Source of the DNA: Natrarchaeobaculum aegyptiacum | Lineage (GTDB): Archaea; Halobacteriota; Halobacteria; Halobacteriales; Natrialbaceae | Assembly (NCBI RefSeq): GCF_002156705.1 | Contig: NZ_CP019893.1 | Span: 3,596,001-3,660,000, forward strand | Direction: 5' to 3' | DNA: 64,000 bases | Shown: one piece after another, positions 52,520 to 62,092 of the stretch | Layout: each line of letters opens with the position of its first letter | Position numbering within the stretch: the first letter of the stretch is position 1 | The notes under the pieces: generated by a model | Told to the model about the DNA's origin: nothing | What the model saw: the letters and a program-made list of their open reading frames with translations, nothing else | The model's database searches: none | Translations under genes and position numbers: made by a program

Positions 52520-52939
52520 CTACCCGGCCCGATACCCCGGGCCCCAGCCGTCGTCGTCTTCGTCGTCTTCGTCGGCTGGGCGACCTAACGCGTCGGCAGT
52601 GACGCCGCCGGCGTACTCGAGCAACTGTCTGGCCCGTTCCCGCCGCGCCAGAAACACTTCCTGCAGCGACGGCGGGTTGCGAACGTCGGTTCCCTCGAGA
52701 AGCGAGGTCGGAACCGCGAGGGTGTTCGCCGGCACCGATTCGTCGCCGTGGACGGGGAAGTGGTGGGACTCGAGTTTCATCACGAGTGGCGTATCGAGTC
52801 GCTCGAGTCCCTCGCCGGTGGCGTACACTTCCTCGTTGATCAGTTCGTGCTGGTCGCTGTGCATCAGTGCACGGTCACCGTCGGTGGGGGTGACGTAGAG
52901 ACGCCCGAGGTAGTAGCTTCGGGAGAACACCTCGAACAT
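52520..52939 (-). CDS. Conserved haloarchaeal protein (DUF5802-like)
   Basis: 139 residues from ATG 52939. The opening FEVFSRSYYLGRLYVTPTDG followed by LVMKLESHHFPVHGDESVP is the conserved pattern of DUF5802-type haloarchaeal proteins (recalled). It is soluble with a central KL-HHFPVHG motif. The last 25 residues are acidic and Gly-rich (DEDDEDDDGWGPG). No function can be given. A start at 52954 would add only five residues. Confidence 0.7.
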   Translation of the reverse strand: MFEVFSRSYYLGRLYVTPTDGDRALMHSDQHELINEEVYATGEGLERLDTPLVMKLESHHFPVHGDESVPANTLAVPTSLLEGTDVRNPPSLQEVFLARRERARQLLEYAGGVTADALGRPADEDDEDDDGWGPGYRAG

Positions 52940-53220
52940 GGTATCACATATCACGGGCTGGAACGGGATAACTATTTGCAGACACAGTTATGCCGTCGTC
53001 CTTTCAGCGTTCTTTTCTGACTGTCTCGTGAGTCGACGACACGTGTGGGGTGACTGTCCCAGCACGTTGTAGCCGGGATGGCCAGTTCGGACGACCCCGG
53101 TCAAAACGGCTCGAGAGCCGCCCGTGAACCGTCTCGACCCGTCTCGTCGCTCGATCCGGTTCGGTAAACGGTCCAAACGAATATTCGACTTTTTAGGGAC
53201 GACGCGATACGTTCGAGTCG

Positions 53221-54420
53221 ATGACACCGACCCGGACGATCGTCGTCCTCGTGATGGTCGTCGTCGCCGGGATCGCGCTCGCACCGGCCGTTGCGAGCGC
53301 TTTCACGTCCGGAGACGCGACCGAGGGGGGAAGTGAGGGGCTCGTCGCCGACGTAGGTAGCGACGGTAGCGAGAGTGACAGTGAGCCAGCCGAAAACGCG
53401 AGCCAGGACGATACCTCCACGGACGAACAGGGGCCGACGAACGCGTCCGGGCCGAGTCTCGCAGCGTTCATGCAGGCGAGCTCGGCGGACGTCGAACGGT
53501 CGGTCGAATCCGGGATGCGCGACGCGGCATACGAATCCGCAAGCGACGAGGAACGGGCGTCCCTCGTCACCGAGCGAATCGACTCCCTCGAAGAACGGCT
53601 CGACGAACTCGAGGAACGAAGCGAGGAACTCGAAGCCGAAGAGGACTCCCACGCCCGACGGCAGGGACAGCTCGCGCGACTGTCCGCCGAAATCGCATCG
53701 CTCGAGCGCGAGATCGAACGGGTCGATCAGCAGGCCGACACCGCCGGGGCCGACGACGAGCGGCTGGAAACGCTTCGGTCGAACGCGTCCTCGCTGTCGG
53801 GCTCCGAGGTTGCCGAGGAGGCACGATCCGTCGCCGGGTTCGACGAGCATCCGGGTGGTGGTCAGGCGAACGCGTCCGGTGGGCCACCGGGACAACCCGG
53901 AGCGCCCGGACACGACCGGGGAGAGGGCCCACACTCGAGTGACGACCATCCCGGACAGGGCCAGCAGTCAGGTGACGACCATCCCGGACAGAGCCAGCAG
54001 TCAGGTGACGACCAAAATGTCGCTGTCGGCACCGGTTCCAGTTCTGACGTCGGAGATCGTCCCGGACAGGATCGCCAGGAACGCCAGACCGGGGCGGAAT
54101 CGGACGAACCACCGGGACAGGCGACCGATCGCGGTCACTCCAACGAGAACGAAGCACGGAACGACCGACGGGGTGGCGCGTCGGACGATCGGGGTTCTGG
54201 GTCCGACTCCGAGCGGGGAACGGATGCGAGTGACGATGCAGACGCCGATGACGACGACAGTGTCAGCGATGACGAAGGTCGTGATGACGCCAGCGACGAC
54301 TCGACAGACGGTGAACGGAGTGACGCCTCCGACGAGAGTACCGACGAGGGTGGCGAAACCGATACCACCGGTCCGAACGACCGGGCTGGCGGACCGCACG
54401 AAGCGCCTCCCGGTCGATGA
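53221..54420 (+). CDS. Secreted, largely disordered protein with coiled coil
   Basis: 399 residues from ATG 53221; TTTTTAGG about 30 bases upstream fits a leaderless promoter. Sec-type signal (hydrophobic 8-25, cleavage likely after VASA). Residues 115-180 are a charged coiled coil (RIDSLEERLDELEERSEELEA), and the C-terminal 190 residues are low-complexity Asp/Ser/Gly/Gln with repeated DDHPGQ units. No enzyme motif. It is an exported surface or matrix-like protein of unknown role. The HTH regulator follows after 84 bases on the same strand. Confidence 0.75.
   Translation: MTPTRTIVVLVMVVVAGIALAPAVASAFTSGDATEGGSEGLVADVGSDGSESDSEPAENASQDDTSTDEQGPTNASGPSLAAFMQASSADVERSVESGMRDAAYESASDEERASLVTERIDSLEERLDELEERSEELEAEEDSHARRQGQLARLSAEIASLEREIERVDQQADTAGADDERLETLRSNASSLSGSEVAEEARSVAGFDEHPGGGQANASGGPPGQPGAPGHDRGEGPHSSDDHPGQGQQSGDDHPGQSQQSGDDQNVAVGTGSSSDVGDRPGQDRQERQTGAESDEPPGQATDRGHSNENEARNDRRGGASDDRGSGSDSERGTDASDDADADDDDSVSDDEGRDDASDDSTDGERSDASDESTDEGGETDTTGPNDRAGGPHEAPPGR
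53941..54006 (+). repeat. 33-bp tandem duplication inside the secreted protein gene
   Basis: Two copies of a 33-base unit (53941-53973 and 53974-54006) differing by one base encode DDHPGQGQQSG and DDHPGQSQQSG. A third partial unit begins at 54007. This is a recent duplication within the disordered tail. Confidence 0.85.
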
Positions 54421-54504
54421 CGGATCAGGCGGCTTGCGTTATGATGGGGCAGATACACCGGCGAGCAGACACGCTTTTGAGCGCTGACGCCATATCGTCG
54501 CTCG

Positions 54505-55164
54505 ATGGACTCCGCCGCGTTACTCGATCTCCTCGGCAACGAGAATAGGCGGCGCATCCTTCGCCTGCTCGCACGGAAACCCTGTTACGTCACCGAAATT
54601 TCCGAATACCTCGGCGTGAGTCCCAAGGCCGTCATCGAACACCTGCGAAAACTCGAGGAAGCGGGCCTCATCGAGAGCCGGGTCGACGACCAGCGCCGAA
54701 AGTACTTCCACATCGCGCGGAACGTCCGTCTCGAGGTGAACGTCTCGCCGTACGGCTTCGCGAGCAAGAGTGCCTACCCGTCGAACAACAGCTTCGACAT
54801 TACGACCTGTCGGCACCTCTCGCTCGACGTGACGTGTGACGACCTCGACGACCTCGACGAACTGCTCTCGACACTCGAGGACCTGGAGCAACTCGAGAAC
54901 GAGCTTTCTCTCGCCCAGCGCTGGGTTCAGGGGCGACTCTGTGACGTCCTCGATCAGTTCTCTGAGACCGTTGGCGGCGGTCCAGAGAGCCGGATTTACG
55001 CGGACGTGCTCTCGAGTGTGCGCACGGAGCCGAAGTCGATCGGCGACCTGAGTCAGGACGTCGAGGTTCCACGCGAGATCGTCGCCGACGTGCTCGAGTC
55101 GATGGCCGACCGGGGAATCGTCAGGCGAACCGAGCGCGGCTGGGAGCTGACGACCAGTTCCTGA
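54505..55164 (+). CDS. ArsR-type winged-helix regulator with C-terminal winged-helix-like repeat
   Basis: 219 residues. ArsR-like HTH at 1-70 (LLGNENRRRILRLLARKPC, VTEISEYLGVSPKAVIEHLRKL, then the wing), a middle region rich in Asp/Leu (DDLDDLDELLSTLEDLEQL, a short coiled segment), and a C-terminal second HTH-like stretch (SIGDLSQDVEVPREIVADVLESM). It is a DNA-binding cytoplasmic regulator. Target unknown; the secreted protein gene 84 bases before it may be a neighbour in one unit. Confidence 0.85.
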   Translation: MDSAALLDLLGNENRRRILRLLARKPCYVTEISEYLGVSPKAVIEHLRKLEEAGLIESRVDDQRRKYFHIARNVRLEVNVSPYGFASKSAYPSNNSFDITTCRHLSLDVTCDDLDDLDELLSTLEDLEQLENELSLAQRWVQGRLCDVLDQFSETVGGGPESRIYADVLSSVRTEPKSIGDLSQDVEVPREIVADVLESMADRGIVRRTERGWELTTSS

Positions 55165-55355
55165 CGGCGCTGGGCTCCGGGACAGAGATCTGGGCGAATC
55201 TCGAGCGCCGATACAGTCACGCTCACGAAGACTCGAGTGGAGAGCGATGTGACTCGAGCGAGACGCGGTCTCAGGAAGGTGAAAGACGTAGGGGGTGTCT
55301 TTGGTTCGGGGTGTGTCGAAAGGCAACAGACGCGCGTCTGTGCCTCGTCACAGCC

Positions 55356-55556
55356 TCACGCGTTGTTCATTCGCTGGCTCGATCGGTTCCCACAGCGCTG
55401 GCACTCGCACACCCGGTAAGGTTCACGGGAGAACTGGGCGTTCTCCTCTTTGGTGCTCTCGGTTCGAATCTGGACGGACACTTCGTGGAGCGTCTCGAGG
55501 TCGCAGTCTTCACAGTATTCAGTTAACCCATTGAATGAGTCATCTGTCGTTGCCAT
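55356..55556 (-). CDS. Small zinc-ribbon protein (DUF7835-like)
   Basis: 66 residues, ATG 55556. Two CxxC pairs, EYCEDCDLE (Cys15 and Cys18) and CECQRCGNR (about 50-55), form one zinc site. It belongs to the many small zinc-ribbon proteins of haloarchaea; the name DUF7835 is recalled. Minus-strand ATTTAAGAT about 33 bases upstream fits a promoter. Role unknown. Confidence 0.75.
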   Translation of the reverse strand: MATTDDSFNGLTEYCEDCDLETLHEVSVQIRTESTKEENAQFSREPYRVCECQRCGNRSSQRMNNA

Positions 55557-55775
55557 TACCCGGTTACTTTCGATAGGGGTATCTTAAATGCACTCGTTAT
55601 ATCGAACATTGAGTCGAGAACTCGGCTGGAAGAGAGAGTCCATCAGACCCAACGAGACAGTTTATCGGCCCCTCTCAGATCGTTTCAGCCGCGAGTATCG
55701 AACGTAACCACTGGTTACCTCTCTGGTAGACATGACATCTCAACGCTTTTCATGCCGCGGAGCGACCCATCGGGC

Positions 55776-56513
55776 ATGAAATACGCACGATTCCGAGACC
55801 CGGCCGGAGCCGTTCGCCGAGGTAGCGTCGAGGACGGTCAGGTCCAGTTCGCGAACGACACGTACGATCTGTCCGACGACGCTATCGACGTCCTTCCACC
55901 ATGTGAGCCCTCCAAAATCGTCTGCATCGGCCGAAACTATGCAGACCACGCCGCCGAGATGGGCTCGGACCTGCCGGACCGACCGATGCTCTTCCTCAAG
56001 CCGCCAAACACCGTTGCGAGCCACGGCGACACGATCACCGTCCCCGCGGGTAAAGAACGGATCGATCACGAAGCCGAAATCGGCGTCGTCATCGGCGAAC
56101 AGTGTCGACACGTCTCCGAAGCCGAAGCGATGGACGTCGTCGCCGGGTTTACCTGCGTCGACGACGTCTCGAACCGCGACGACCAACAAGAGGAGCGAAA
56201 CTGGGTCCGGGGAAAGGCCTTCGACGGCGCCGCACCGCTCGGCCCCGTCCTCGCGACGCCCGACGAAGTTCCCGCCGACGCGACCGTACAGACGCGAGTC
56301 AACGGCGACCTCCGACAGGACGGCTCGAGAGAGCAACTCATCTTCTCGGTCCCCGAACTGATCGCCGAGATCACCACCTTCCTCACCCTGGAACCCGGCG
56401 ACGTGATCGCCACGGGAACGCCCGAGGGCGTCGGTCCGCTCGAGGACGGTGACGACGTCGAAATCGAGGTCGAAGGCGTCGGCACGCTCGAGCACAGCGT
56501 TCGAAAACCCTGA
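55776..56513 (+). CDS. Fumarylacetoacetate hydrolase family protein
   Basis: 245 residues from ATG 55776 (MKYARFRDPAGAVRRGSV). Core motifs: IGRNYADHAAEMG, FLKPPNTVASHGDTI, IDHEAEIGVVIG (metal-binding Glu pair) and CVDDVSNRDDQQEERNWVRGKAFDG, then GDVIATGTPEGVG. This matches FAH-type hydrolases and decarboxylases acting on 2-oxo acids. Substrate unknown. A longer reading from 55752 adds 8 residues. Confidence 0.92.
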   Translation: MKYARFRDPAGAVRRGSVEDGQVQFANDTYDLSDDAIDVLPPCEPSKIVCIGRNYADHAAEMGSDLPDRPMLFLKPPNTVASHGDTITVPAGKERIDHEAEIGVVIGEQCRHVSEAEAMDVVAGFTCVDDVSNRDDQQEERNWVRGKAFDGAAPLGPVLATPDEVPADATVQTRVNGDLRQDGSREQLIFSVPELIAEITTFLTLEPGDVIATGTPEGVGPLEDGDDVEIEVEGVGTLEHSVRKP

Positions 56514-56532
56514 GTCTGACTCGCCTTCTCGC

Positions 56533-56820
56533 TCACTCGACGGTAAACAGGTGCCCGTCTGTCGGGACGTCGAAGAGGCCGATTCGCGCCCCCGCATCGA
56601 GCCAGGCGTGACCGTAAGAGAACGACGCCAGCGCGTTCACGAGATCGCCGTTCTGTTGGAAGTGACGCCCGTCCTCGAGGTACGAGTCGGCCATCTCGTA
56701 ACAGTCGGCTGCGGCCTCGGCCATCGGGGTCCCCTCACGCGGCGCGATCGTCGCCGCCTCGAGCGCCTCTGTGAGTAACGATCCGTAGCGATCCGTCTTC
56801 TCCTCGAGATCGGCAGCCAT
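56533..56820 (-). CDS. DUF357-family protein
   Basis: 95 residues, ATG 56820; an all-helical small protein with AADCYEMADSYLEDGRHFQQNGDLVNALASFSYGHAWLDAG, the core of the DUF357 family that is widespread in archaea. No enzymatic residues. It is convergent with the FAH gene (19 bases apart) and divergent from the glutaredoxin-TrxR gene. Function unknown. Confidence 0.85.
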   Translation of the reverse strand: MAADLEEKTDRYGSLLTEALEAATIAPREGTPMAEAAADCYEMADSYLEDGRHFQQNGDLVNALASFSYGHAWLDAGARIGLFDVPTDGHLFTVE

Positions 56821-56982
56821 ATCGTATCGTCGGCGGGTTCGATCCTAAATCCGTCGGAGCCAGTTCCGGTGTCAGGCCACGTATCAGCCTCACAGCGAGG
56901 GTGATCAGCGTTCAGATACGAGACAGCGTACGTTACTGCAGGGAACGCAAGTCGTATACCGTTTCTTCCCCAACGCAGGTGT

Positions 56983-58302
56983 ATGAGTGAGGAGCCACGC
57001 GTGGAAATATATACGAAGGAGAACTGCTCGTACTGTGACGAGGCGAAGGCCCTCTTCGACGAGAAGGGCATCGAGTACGCCGAATACAACGTCACCGGTG
57101 ACGAGGAACGGTTCGAGGAGATGGTCGAACGTACAGGCGGGCGCAAGCGGGCCCCGGAAGTGTTCGTCGACGACGAGCTGATCGGCGGCTGGGACGACAC
57201 CAGCGCACTCGAGGAGACGGGCGAACTCGACGAGAAACTGGGCCTGGTCACCGACGGCGGCGAGGACGTCGTCGAACACCGGAAACTGATCATCGCGGGA
57301 ACGGGCATCGCGGGACTCACCGCAGCGATCTACGCCGGACGTGGTGACAACGATCCGCTGGTTATCGAGGGCGACGAACCCGGTGGCCAGCTCACCCTGA
57401 CGACAGACGTAGCGAACTACCCCGGCTTCCCGGAGGGAATCAGCGGCCCCGAGCTGGTAAACAACATGAAAGAACAGGCCCGCAAGTTCGGTGCCGACCT
57501 GAAAAACGGCATCGTCGAGTCGGTCGATGCTGATCAGCGACCGTTCCGCGTCGAGTTGACCAACGGCGACGTCTACACGGCCGACGCGATCATCGCCGCC
57601 TCGGGGGCCAGCGCCCGCACCCTCGGTATCCCCGGCGAAGACGAACTGATGGGCTACGGCCTCTCGACGTGTGCGACCTGTGACGGCGCGTTCTTCCGCG
57701 ACGAGGACATGCTCGTCGTCGGCGGCGGCGACGCCGCGATGGAGGAAGCTACGTTCCTCACCAAGTTCGCCGACACCGTCTACATCGCCCACCGGCGCGA
57801 GGAGTTCCGCGCCGAACAGTACTGGATCGACCGCGTCCACGAAAAAGTCGAAGCGGGCGAGATCGAGATCATGAAGAACACCGAACTGATCGAGATCCAC
57901 GGTTCCAAGGAAGAGGGCGTCGACCACGTCACCCTCGTTCGCAACGACAAGGGTCACCCGACCGACCGCCTCGACGACCCCGAGACCGAAGAGTTCGACT
58001 TCGACGTCGGCGCCGTCTTCTTCGCGATCGGCCACACGCCCAACACGGAGTACCTCGAGGGCACGGGCGTCGAGATGGACGACGAGGGCTACCTCCGAAC
58101 CCAGGGTGGGTCCGGCGGCGGCCAGACCGAAACCGACGTGCCCGGCATCTTCGGCGCCGGCGACGTCGTCGACTTCCACTACCAGCAGGCCGTCACCGCT
58201 GCGGGCATGGGATCGAAGGCCGCTCTCGACGTCGACGAATATCTGGAGGATCTCGAGCGAGCGTCGACGAGCGAGGCCGAGGCAGCGGCGGCCGACGACT
58301 GA
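56983..58302 (+). CDS. Glutaredoxin-thioredoxin reductase fusion
   Basis: 439 residues. The glutaredoxin domain at 1-88 has active site ENCSYCDE (Cys15 and Cys18) and RAPEVFVDDELIGG. The FAD/NAD(P)H disulfide reductase domain at about 100-425 has GTGIAGLTAAIYAGRGD (FAD-binding), STCATCDGAFF (redox CxxC), GGGDAAMEEA (NAD(P)-binding) and FGAGDVVD at the end. The glutaredoxin may receive electrons directly from the reductase. The acidic Ala/Glu tail is short. It stands alone. Confidence 0.92.
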   Translation: MSEEPRVEIYTKENCSYCDEAKALFDEKGIEYAEYNVTGDEERFEEMVERTGGRKRAPEVFVDDELIGGWDDTSALEETGELDEKLGLVTDGGEDVVEHRKLIIAGTGIAGLTAAIYAGRGDNDPLVIEGDEPGGQLTLTTDVANYPGFPEGISGPELVNNMKEQARKFGADLKNGIVESVDADQRPFRVELTNGDVYTADAIIAASGASARTLGIPGEDELMGYGLSTCATCDGAFFRDEDMLVVGGGDAAMEEATFLTKFADTVYIAHRREEFRAEQYWIDRVHEKVEAGEIEIMKNTELIEIHGSKEEGVDHVTLVRNDKGHPTDRLDDPETEEFDFDVGAVFFAIGHTPNTEYLEGTGVEMDDEGYLRTQGGSGGGQTETDVPGIFGAGDVVDFHYQQAVTAAGMGSKAALDVDEYLEDLERASTSEAEAAAADD

Positions 58303-58332
58303 TCGTCTCTCCGTCCGAAATCTTCAGCGTTC

Positions 58333-59073
58333 TCAGACGGTTTCGGGGAGCCACCCGCCGTCGATCTCGAGATTCTGTCCGCTGACGTAGTCGCTGTCTG
58401 CCTCGAGGAAAAACAGGAGCGCCTGAACGAGGTCGTCGCAGGACGCCGGTCGGTCCCGTGGTAGTTCGTCCGGGAACTCCGCCGAGTTCTCGACGACGTA
58501 CGGGGAAATGACGTTGACCGTGATGCCGTCGTCCTGTGTGTCTGCAGCGAGCATCCGGGTAAACTGGATAACACCGCTCTTGGCGACGAAGTACGGGAAG
58601 TTCTTCGGACTCGTCAGTCCCTTCTCCGAGGAGGCGTAGCCGACGTTGACGATCCGGCCGTATCCCGCCTCGCGCATTGCGGGTAGGGCCCGCTTCGAGC
58701 AGAGGTAGGTCCCATTGAGGTTGGTCTCGAGCACCCGGTTCCAGGTCTCGAAGTCGATGTCTTCCCAGTGGCGGGGAGCGAAGTCGCCGACGTTGTTCAC
58801 GAGGACGTCGACGGTTCCGAGTTCGGCCTCGACCGCAGAGAAGATGCCGTCGACGCTCTCTGGGTCGGTCACGTCGCCCTGGACGGTCATCACTTCCGGT
58901 GCACCGCGGTCACGTGCTTCGTCGGCTACCTCACGTGCTTCGTCGGCGCTCGTGTGGTAGTGTACCGCCGCGTTCGCGCCACATTCGGCGAGCGCGAGCA
59001 CGAACGCGCGACCGACGCCACGTGCGCTGCCCGTGACGAGCACCGTCTGCTCAGAGAGGTCTGGGTCGTCCAT
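58333..59073 (-). CDS. Short-chain dehydrogenase/reductase
   Basis: 246 residues from ATG 59073. Classical SDR: cofactor loop TGSARGVGRAFVLALAE (14-30), NNVGDF after strand 4, and the active site with YFVAKSG (Tyr and Lys, spacing YxxxK). It ends in GQNLEIDGGWLPET, the usual FabG-like end. It reduces a keto group with NAD(P)H; the length fits 3-oxoacyl-ACP reductase-like or sugar dehydrogenases. Substrate unknown. Confidence 0.9.
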   Translation of the reverse strand: MDDPDLSEQTVLVTGSARGVGRAFVLALAECGANAAVHYHTSADEAREVADEARDRGAPEVMTVQGDVTDPESVDGIFSAVEAELGTVDVLVNNVGDFAPRHWEDIDFETWNRVLETNLNGTYLCSKRALPAMREAGYGRIVNVGYASSEKGLTSPKNFPYFVAKSGVIQFTRMLAADTQDDGITVNVISPYVVENSAEFPDELPRDRPASCDDLVQALLFFLEADSDYVSGQNLEIDGGWLPETV

Positions 59074-59233
59074 ACGGGACGTATTGGCGCGAGCGGAATA
59101 TATGCTGTCGCTGAGTGTTCTCGCTGTCGACGAACGACGAGATGTGTCACCGTCAGCCGCGACGAACGGGACCAGCACACAGTCACTGCCGTGGAGCGTG
59201 GATTTACAATAGTAGGGAATCGTAGTAGTCCCT

Positions 59234-59692
59234 ATGCAACTCGACTCCGTACTGCTGGCAGTAGGTCCAGGCGACGCCGACCGACGCGACGATCTCGCCG
59301 CAGCCGTCCTCGAGGTCGCGACGCCCGCAGATGCGACCGTGACGCTCGCACACGTCTTCACGCAAGAGGAGTACGAAGAGGTCATCGACCGACTGGAGTT
59401 CGACGACGACGCCGAGATCGAACCCGACAGCGTCGCCGAGCGCCACGCGACGATTCGGGACATTCAGTCCGAGTTCGACGAGTACGGCCTCGAGTACGAT
59501 ATCCGCGGCGCAGTCGGCGATCACGGAGACACGATCGTCTCGCTCGCAGAAGAGGTCGACGCCGACCGCGTCGTCGTCGGTGGACGCCGCCGCTCACCGA
59601 CCGGAAAGGCCGTCTTCGGCTCGACCGCCCAGGAAGTGCTGCTGTCGGCTCCCTGCCCGGTGACGTTCGTCCGGAGCGACGACAGCTTCTGA
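59234..59692 (+). CDS. Universal stress protein family, first of two
   Basis: 152 residues, ATG 59234, with ATTTACAAT about 30 bases upstream. The UspA alpha/beta fold with VLLAVGPGDADRR at the start and the ATP-binding-like end VVVGGRRRSPTGKAVFGSTAQEVLLSAPCPV. It binds nucleotide and acts in stress responses in unknown ways. The next paralogue lies 63 bases downstream but has its own promoter. Confidence 0.9.
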   Translation: MQLDSVLLAVGPGDADRRDDLAAAVLEVATPADATVTLAHVFTQEEYEEVIDRLEFDDDAEIEPDSVAERHATIRDIQSEFDEYGLEYDIRGAVGDHGDTIVSLAEEVDADRVVVGGRRRSPTGKAVFGSTAQEVLLSAPCPVTFVRSDDSF

Positions 59693-59755
59693 TTCGTTCC
59701 TGTAATTCTGCACCGACGAGAATACTTAAGCGGGTAGCGAGGCCACGTTGAGAGT

Positions 59756-60220
59756 ATGGCTATCGATACGGTACTACTCGCTGTCGGGCCGATGGATACG
59801 GTACGCGCCGAGGGACTCGCCGAGACGGTCCTCGAAATCGCCGAACCCCTCGAAGCGGACGTCGTGATTGGCCACGCGTTCACAGAAGACGAGTACGAGG
59901 ACTTCCGGGAGGGCCTCGGGTTCGACGAACGCGTCGAGAACGTCGACCCCACGGAAGTGGCCAAACGACGGCCTCCAGTTGGTGACCTCGAGGAAATCTT
60001 CGAGGAAGCAGGTGTCGAGTACGAAGTTCGCGGTGCGCTGGGTGAAGTGTCCTCGAAGGTAGTCGACATGGCCATCGACGTCGACGCCGACCGCATGGTC
60101 CTCGGCGGACGTCGCCGGTCGCCCGCCGAAAAGGCCGTCCTCGGGTCAGTCTCTCAGGAGATTATCCTGCAGGCACCGTGTCCGGTTACCTACTTCCGGG
60201 ACCTCGACGTCATGGAGTAA
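59756..60220 (+). CDS. Universal stress protein family, second of two
   Basis: 154 residues, ATG 59756; ATACTTAAGC about 27 to 35 bases upstream. Matches the first paralogue closely in its start (VLLAVGPMD) and end (VLGGRRRSPAEKAVLGSVSQEIILQAPCPV). The middle differs, so the duplication is old. Same fold and unknown ligand. Confidence 0.9.
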   Translation: MAIDTVLLAVGPMDTVRAEGLAETVLEIAEPLEADVVIGHAFTEDEYEDFREGLGFDERVENVDPTEVAKRRPPVGDLEEIFEEAGVEYEVRGALGEVSSKVVDMAIDVDADRMVLGGRRRSPAEKAVLGSVSQEIILQAPCPVTYFRDLDVME

Positions 60221-60324
60221 GGCAGGGTAGCCTGCAGTCGCCCCTTCTACATGCACCTGCGACGACCAGTCTCGAGTCTCGAGTAAGCGACTCGAGGAGC
60301 CCGCCCGGGAACCATCCGCTGGCC

Positions 60325-62025
60325 TCAGGCCAGCCCAATGGGCTCGCTGTAGGCACCGTACTGGTCCTCGAAGATCGCCATGATCTCGCCCATCGTGACG
60401 TACGCTTTCACTGCGTCGACGACGTACGGTAGCACGTTTTCACCCTCCTCGCTCGCCTCGGCCAGTGCGTCGAGCGTCTCCGCCACTGCGTCGTCGTCGC
60501 GCCTCGCTTTGACCTCCTCGAGTCGAGCGAGCTGTCGTTCCTGGGTGGTTTCGTCGACCTGCAGGACGTCCGGGCTGGTGTCTTCCTCGAGGGTGTACTC
60601 GTTGACACCAACGACGACTTCCTCGCCGCGCTCGACGCGGGTCTGGTACTCGTAGGACGCGTCCTGGATCTCCCGGTGGAAGTAGCCGTCGTCGATTCCC
60701 TGCAGGATGCCGTCCCTGACCGAGCCGTTACCCATGTCGCGAATCTCCTCGAGGTAGGCCATCGCCCGCTCTTCGAACTGGGTGGTCAGGGACTCGATCG
60801 CGTAGCTTCCCCCGAGCGGGTCGACGACGTCTGCGACGCCGGACTCCTCGGCGATGATCTGCTGGGTTCGCAGGGCGACGCGGACGGCCTCCTCGGAGGG
60901 AAGCGCGAGTGCCTCGTCGAAGCTGTTCGTGTGCAGCGACTGGGTGCCACCGAAGACGCCGGCCAGCGCCTGGATCGTCACCCTGACGACGTTGTTCAGC
61001 GGCTGTTGGGCGGTCAGCGACTGGCCCGCGGTCTGGGTGTGGAACTTCAGGCGCCTGGACTCGTCGGCCTCGGCGTCGTACCACTCGTCCATCACGCGGG
61101 CGTAGAGTCGCCGGGCAGCCCGGAACTTCGCGACCTCCTCGAGCAGCGAGTTGTGACAGTTGAAGAAAAAAGAGAGTCTGGGGGCGAACTCGTCGACCTC
61201 GAGCCCGCGGTCGACGGCGTCTTCGACGTACCCGAAGCCGTCTGCGAGCGTAAAGGCGAGTTCCTGGACGGCAGTGGAGCCAGCTTCACGGATGTGATAG
61301 CCCGAGACGGAGATTGGATGGAACTTCGGGGTCTCCTCGGTCGAGAACTCGAGGACGTCGGTGACCAGCTCGAGCGACGGCTCCGGCGGGACGACCCACT
61401 CCTTCTGGGCGATGAACTCCTTGAACATGTCGTTCTGAAGGGTGCCACGGAGCTTTTCGCGAGGGACGCCCTGCTGGTCGGCCAGCGCGACGTACATCGC
61501 GTAGATGACGGGCGCGGAGGGGTTGATGGTGAACGACGTCGAGATCTCCTCGAGGTCGATGTCGTCGAAGAGGATTTCCATGTCCCGAAGCGTGTCGACT
61601 GCGACGCCCTCTTTGCCCACCTCGCCGTCGCTCATCGGATCGTCCGAGTCGATTCCCATCAGCGTCGGCATGTCGAAGGCGACCGAGAGCCCCGTCTGAC
61701 CCTCGTCGATCAGGTAGTGGAACCGCTCGTTGGTCTCCTCGGCCGTTCCGAAGCCGGCGAACTGGCGCATCGTCCACGTCCGCCCGCGGTACATCGTCGG
61801 ATAGGCCCCGCGCGTGTAGGGTTCTTGCCCGGGGAAGCCGAGGTCCTCGAGGTAGTCGAGGTCGGCGACGTCGGCGGGCGTGTAGAGCCGGTCGACCTCG
61901 AGGTTCGAGACCGTGGCGAACCGGTCCCGGCGTTCGTCCCTGCGCTCGAGGGTCGCCTCGAGGGTTTCCGTCACCCACTCCTCCCGGGCGTCGCGGATCG
62001 CCTCGAGCTCGTCGTCGTCGAACAT
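60325..62025 (-). CDS. Methylmalonyl-CoA mutase, large (catalytic) subunit
   Basis: 566 residues from ATG 62025. TIM-barrel catalytic subunit of acyl-CoA mutases with GTAEETNERFHYL, SVAFDMPTLMG, FHPISVSGYHIREAGSTAVQE and QQPLNNVVRVTIQALAGVFGGTQSLHTNSFDEAL. Its length matches the separate alpha subunit; the B12-binding domain is encoded elsewhere, not in the window. It interconverts methylmalonyl- and succinyl-CoA in propionate or 3-hydroxypropionate metabolism. Substrate specificity against isobutyryl-CoA type cannot be decided firmly. Confidence 0.92.
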   Translation of the reverse strand: MFDDDELEAIRDAREEWVTETLEATLERRDERRDRFATVSNLEVDRLYTPADVADLDYLEDLGFPGQEPYTRGAYPTMYRGRTWTMRQFAGFGTAEETNERFHYLIDEGQTGLSVAFDMPTLMGIDSDDPMSDGEVGKEGVAVDTLRDMEILFDDIDLEEISTSFTINPSAPVIYAMYVALADQQGVPREKLRGTLQNDMFKEFIAQKEWVVPPEPSLELVTDVLEFSTEETPKFHPISVSGYHIREAGSTAVQELAFTLADGFGYVEDAVDRGLEVDEFAPRLSFFFNCHNSLLEEVAKFRAARRLYARVMDEWYDAEADESRRLKFHTQTAGQSLTAQQPLNNVVRVTIQALAGVFGGTQSLHTNSFDEALALPSEEAVRVALRTQQIIAEESGVADVVDPLGGSYAIESLTTQFEERAMAYLEEIRDMGNGSVRDGILQGIDDGYFHREIQDASYEYQTRVERGEEVVVGVNEYTLEEDTSPDVLQVDETTQERQLARLEEVKARRDDDAVAETLDALAEASEEGENVLPYVVDAVKAYVTMGEIMAIFEDQYGAYSEPIGLA

Positions 62026-62092
62026 GGACGCAATATTTGCCAGCCACGGTGGTAAGGATTCCGGCGAACGGTAGCACGTTTCACGACGGTCG

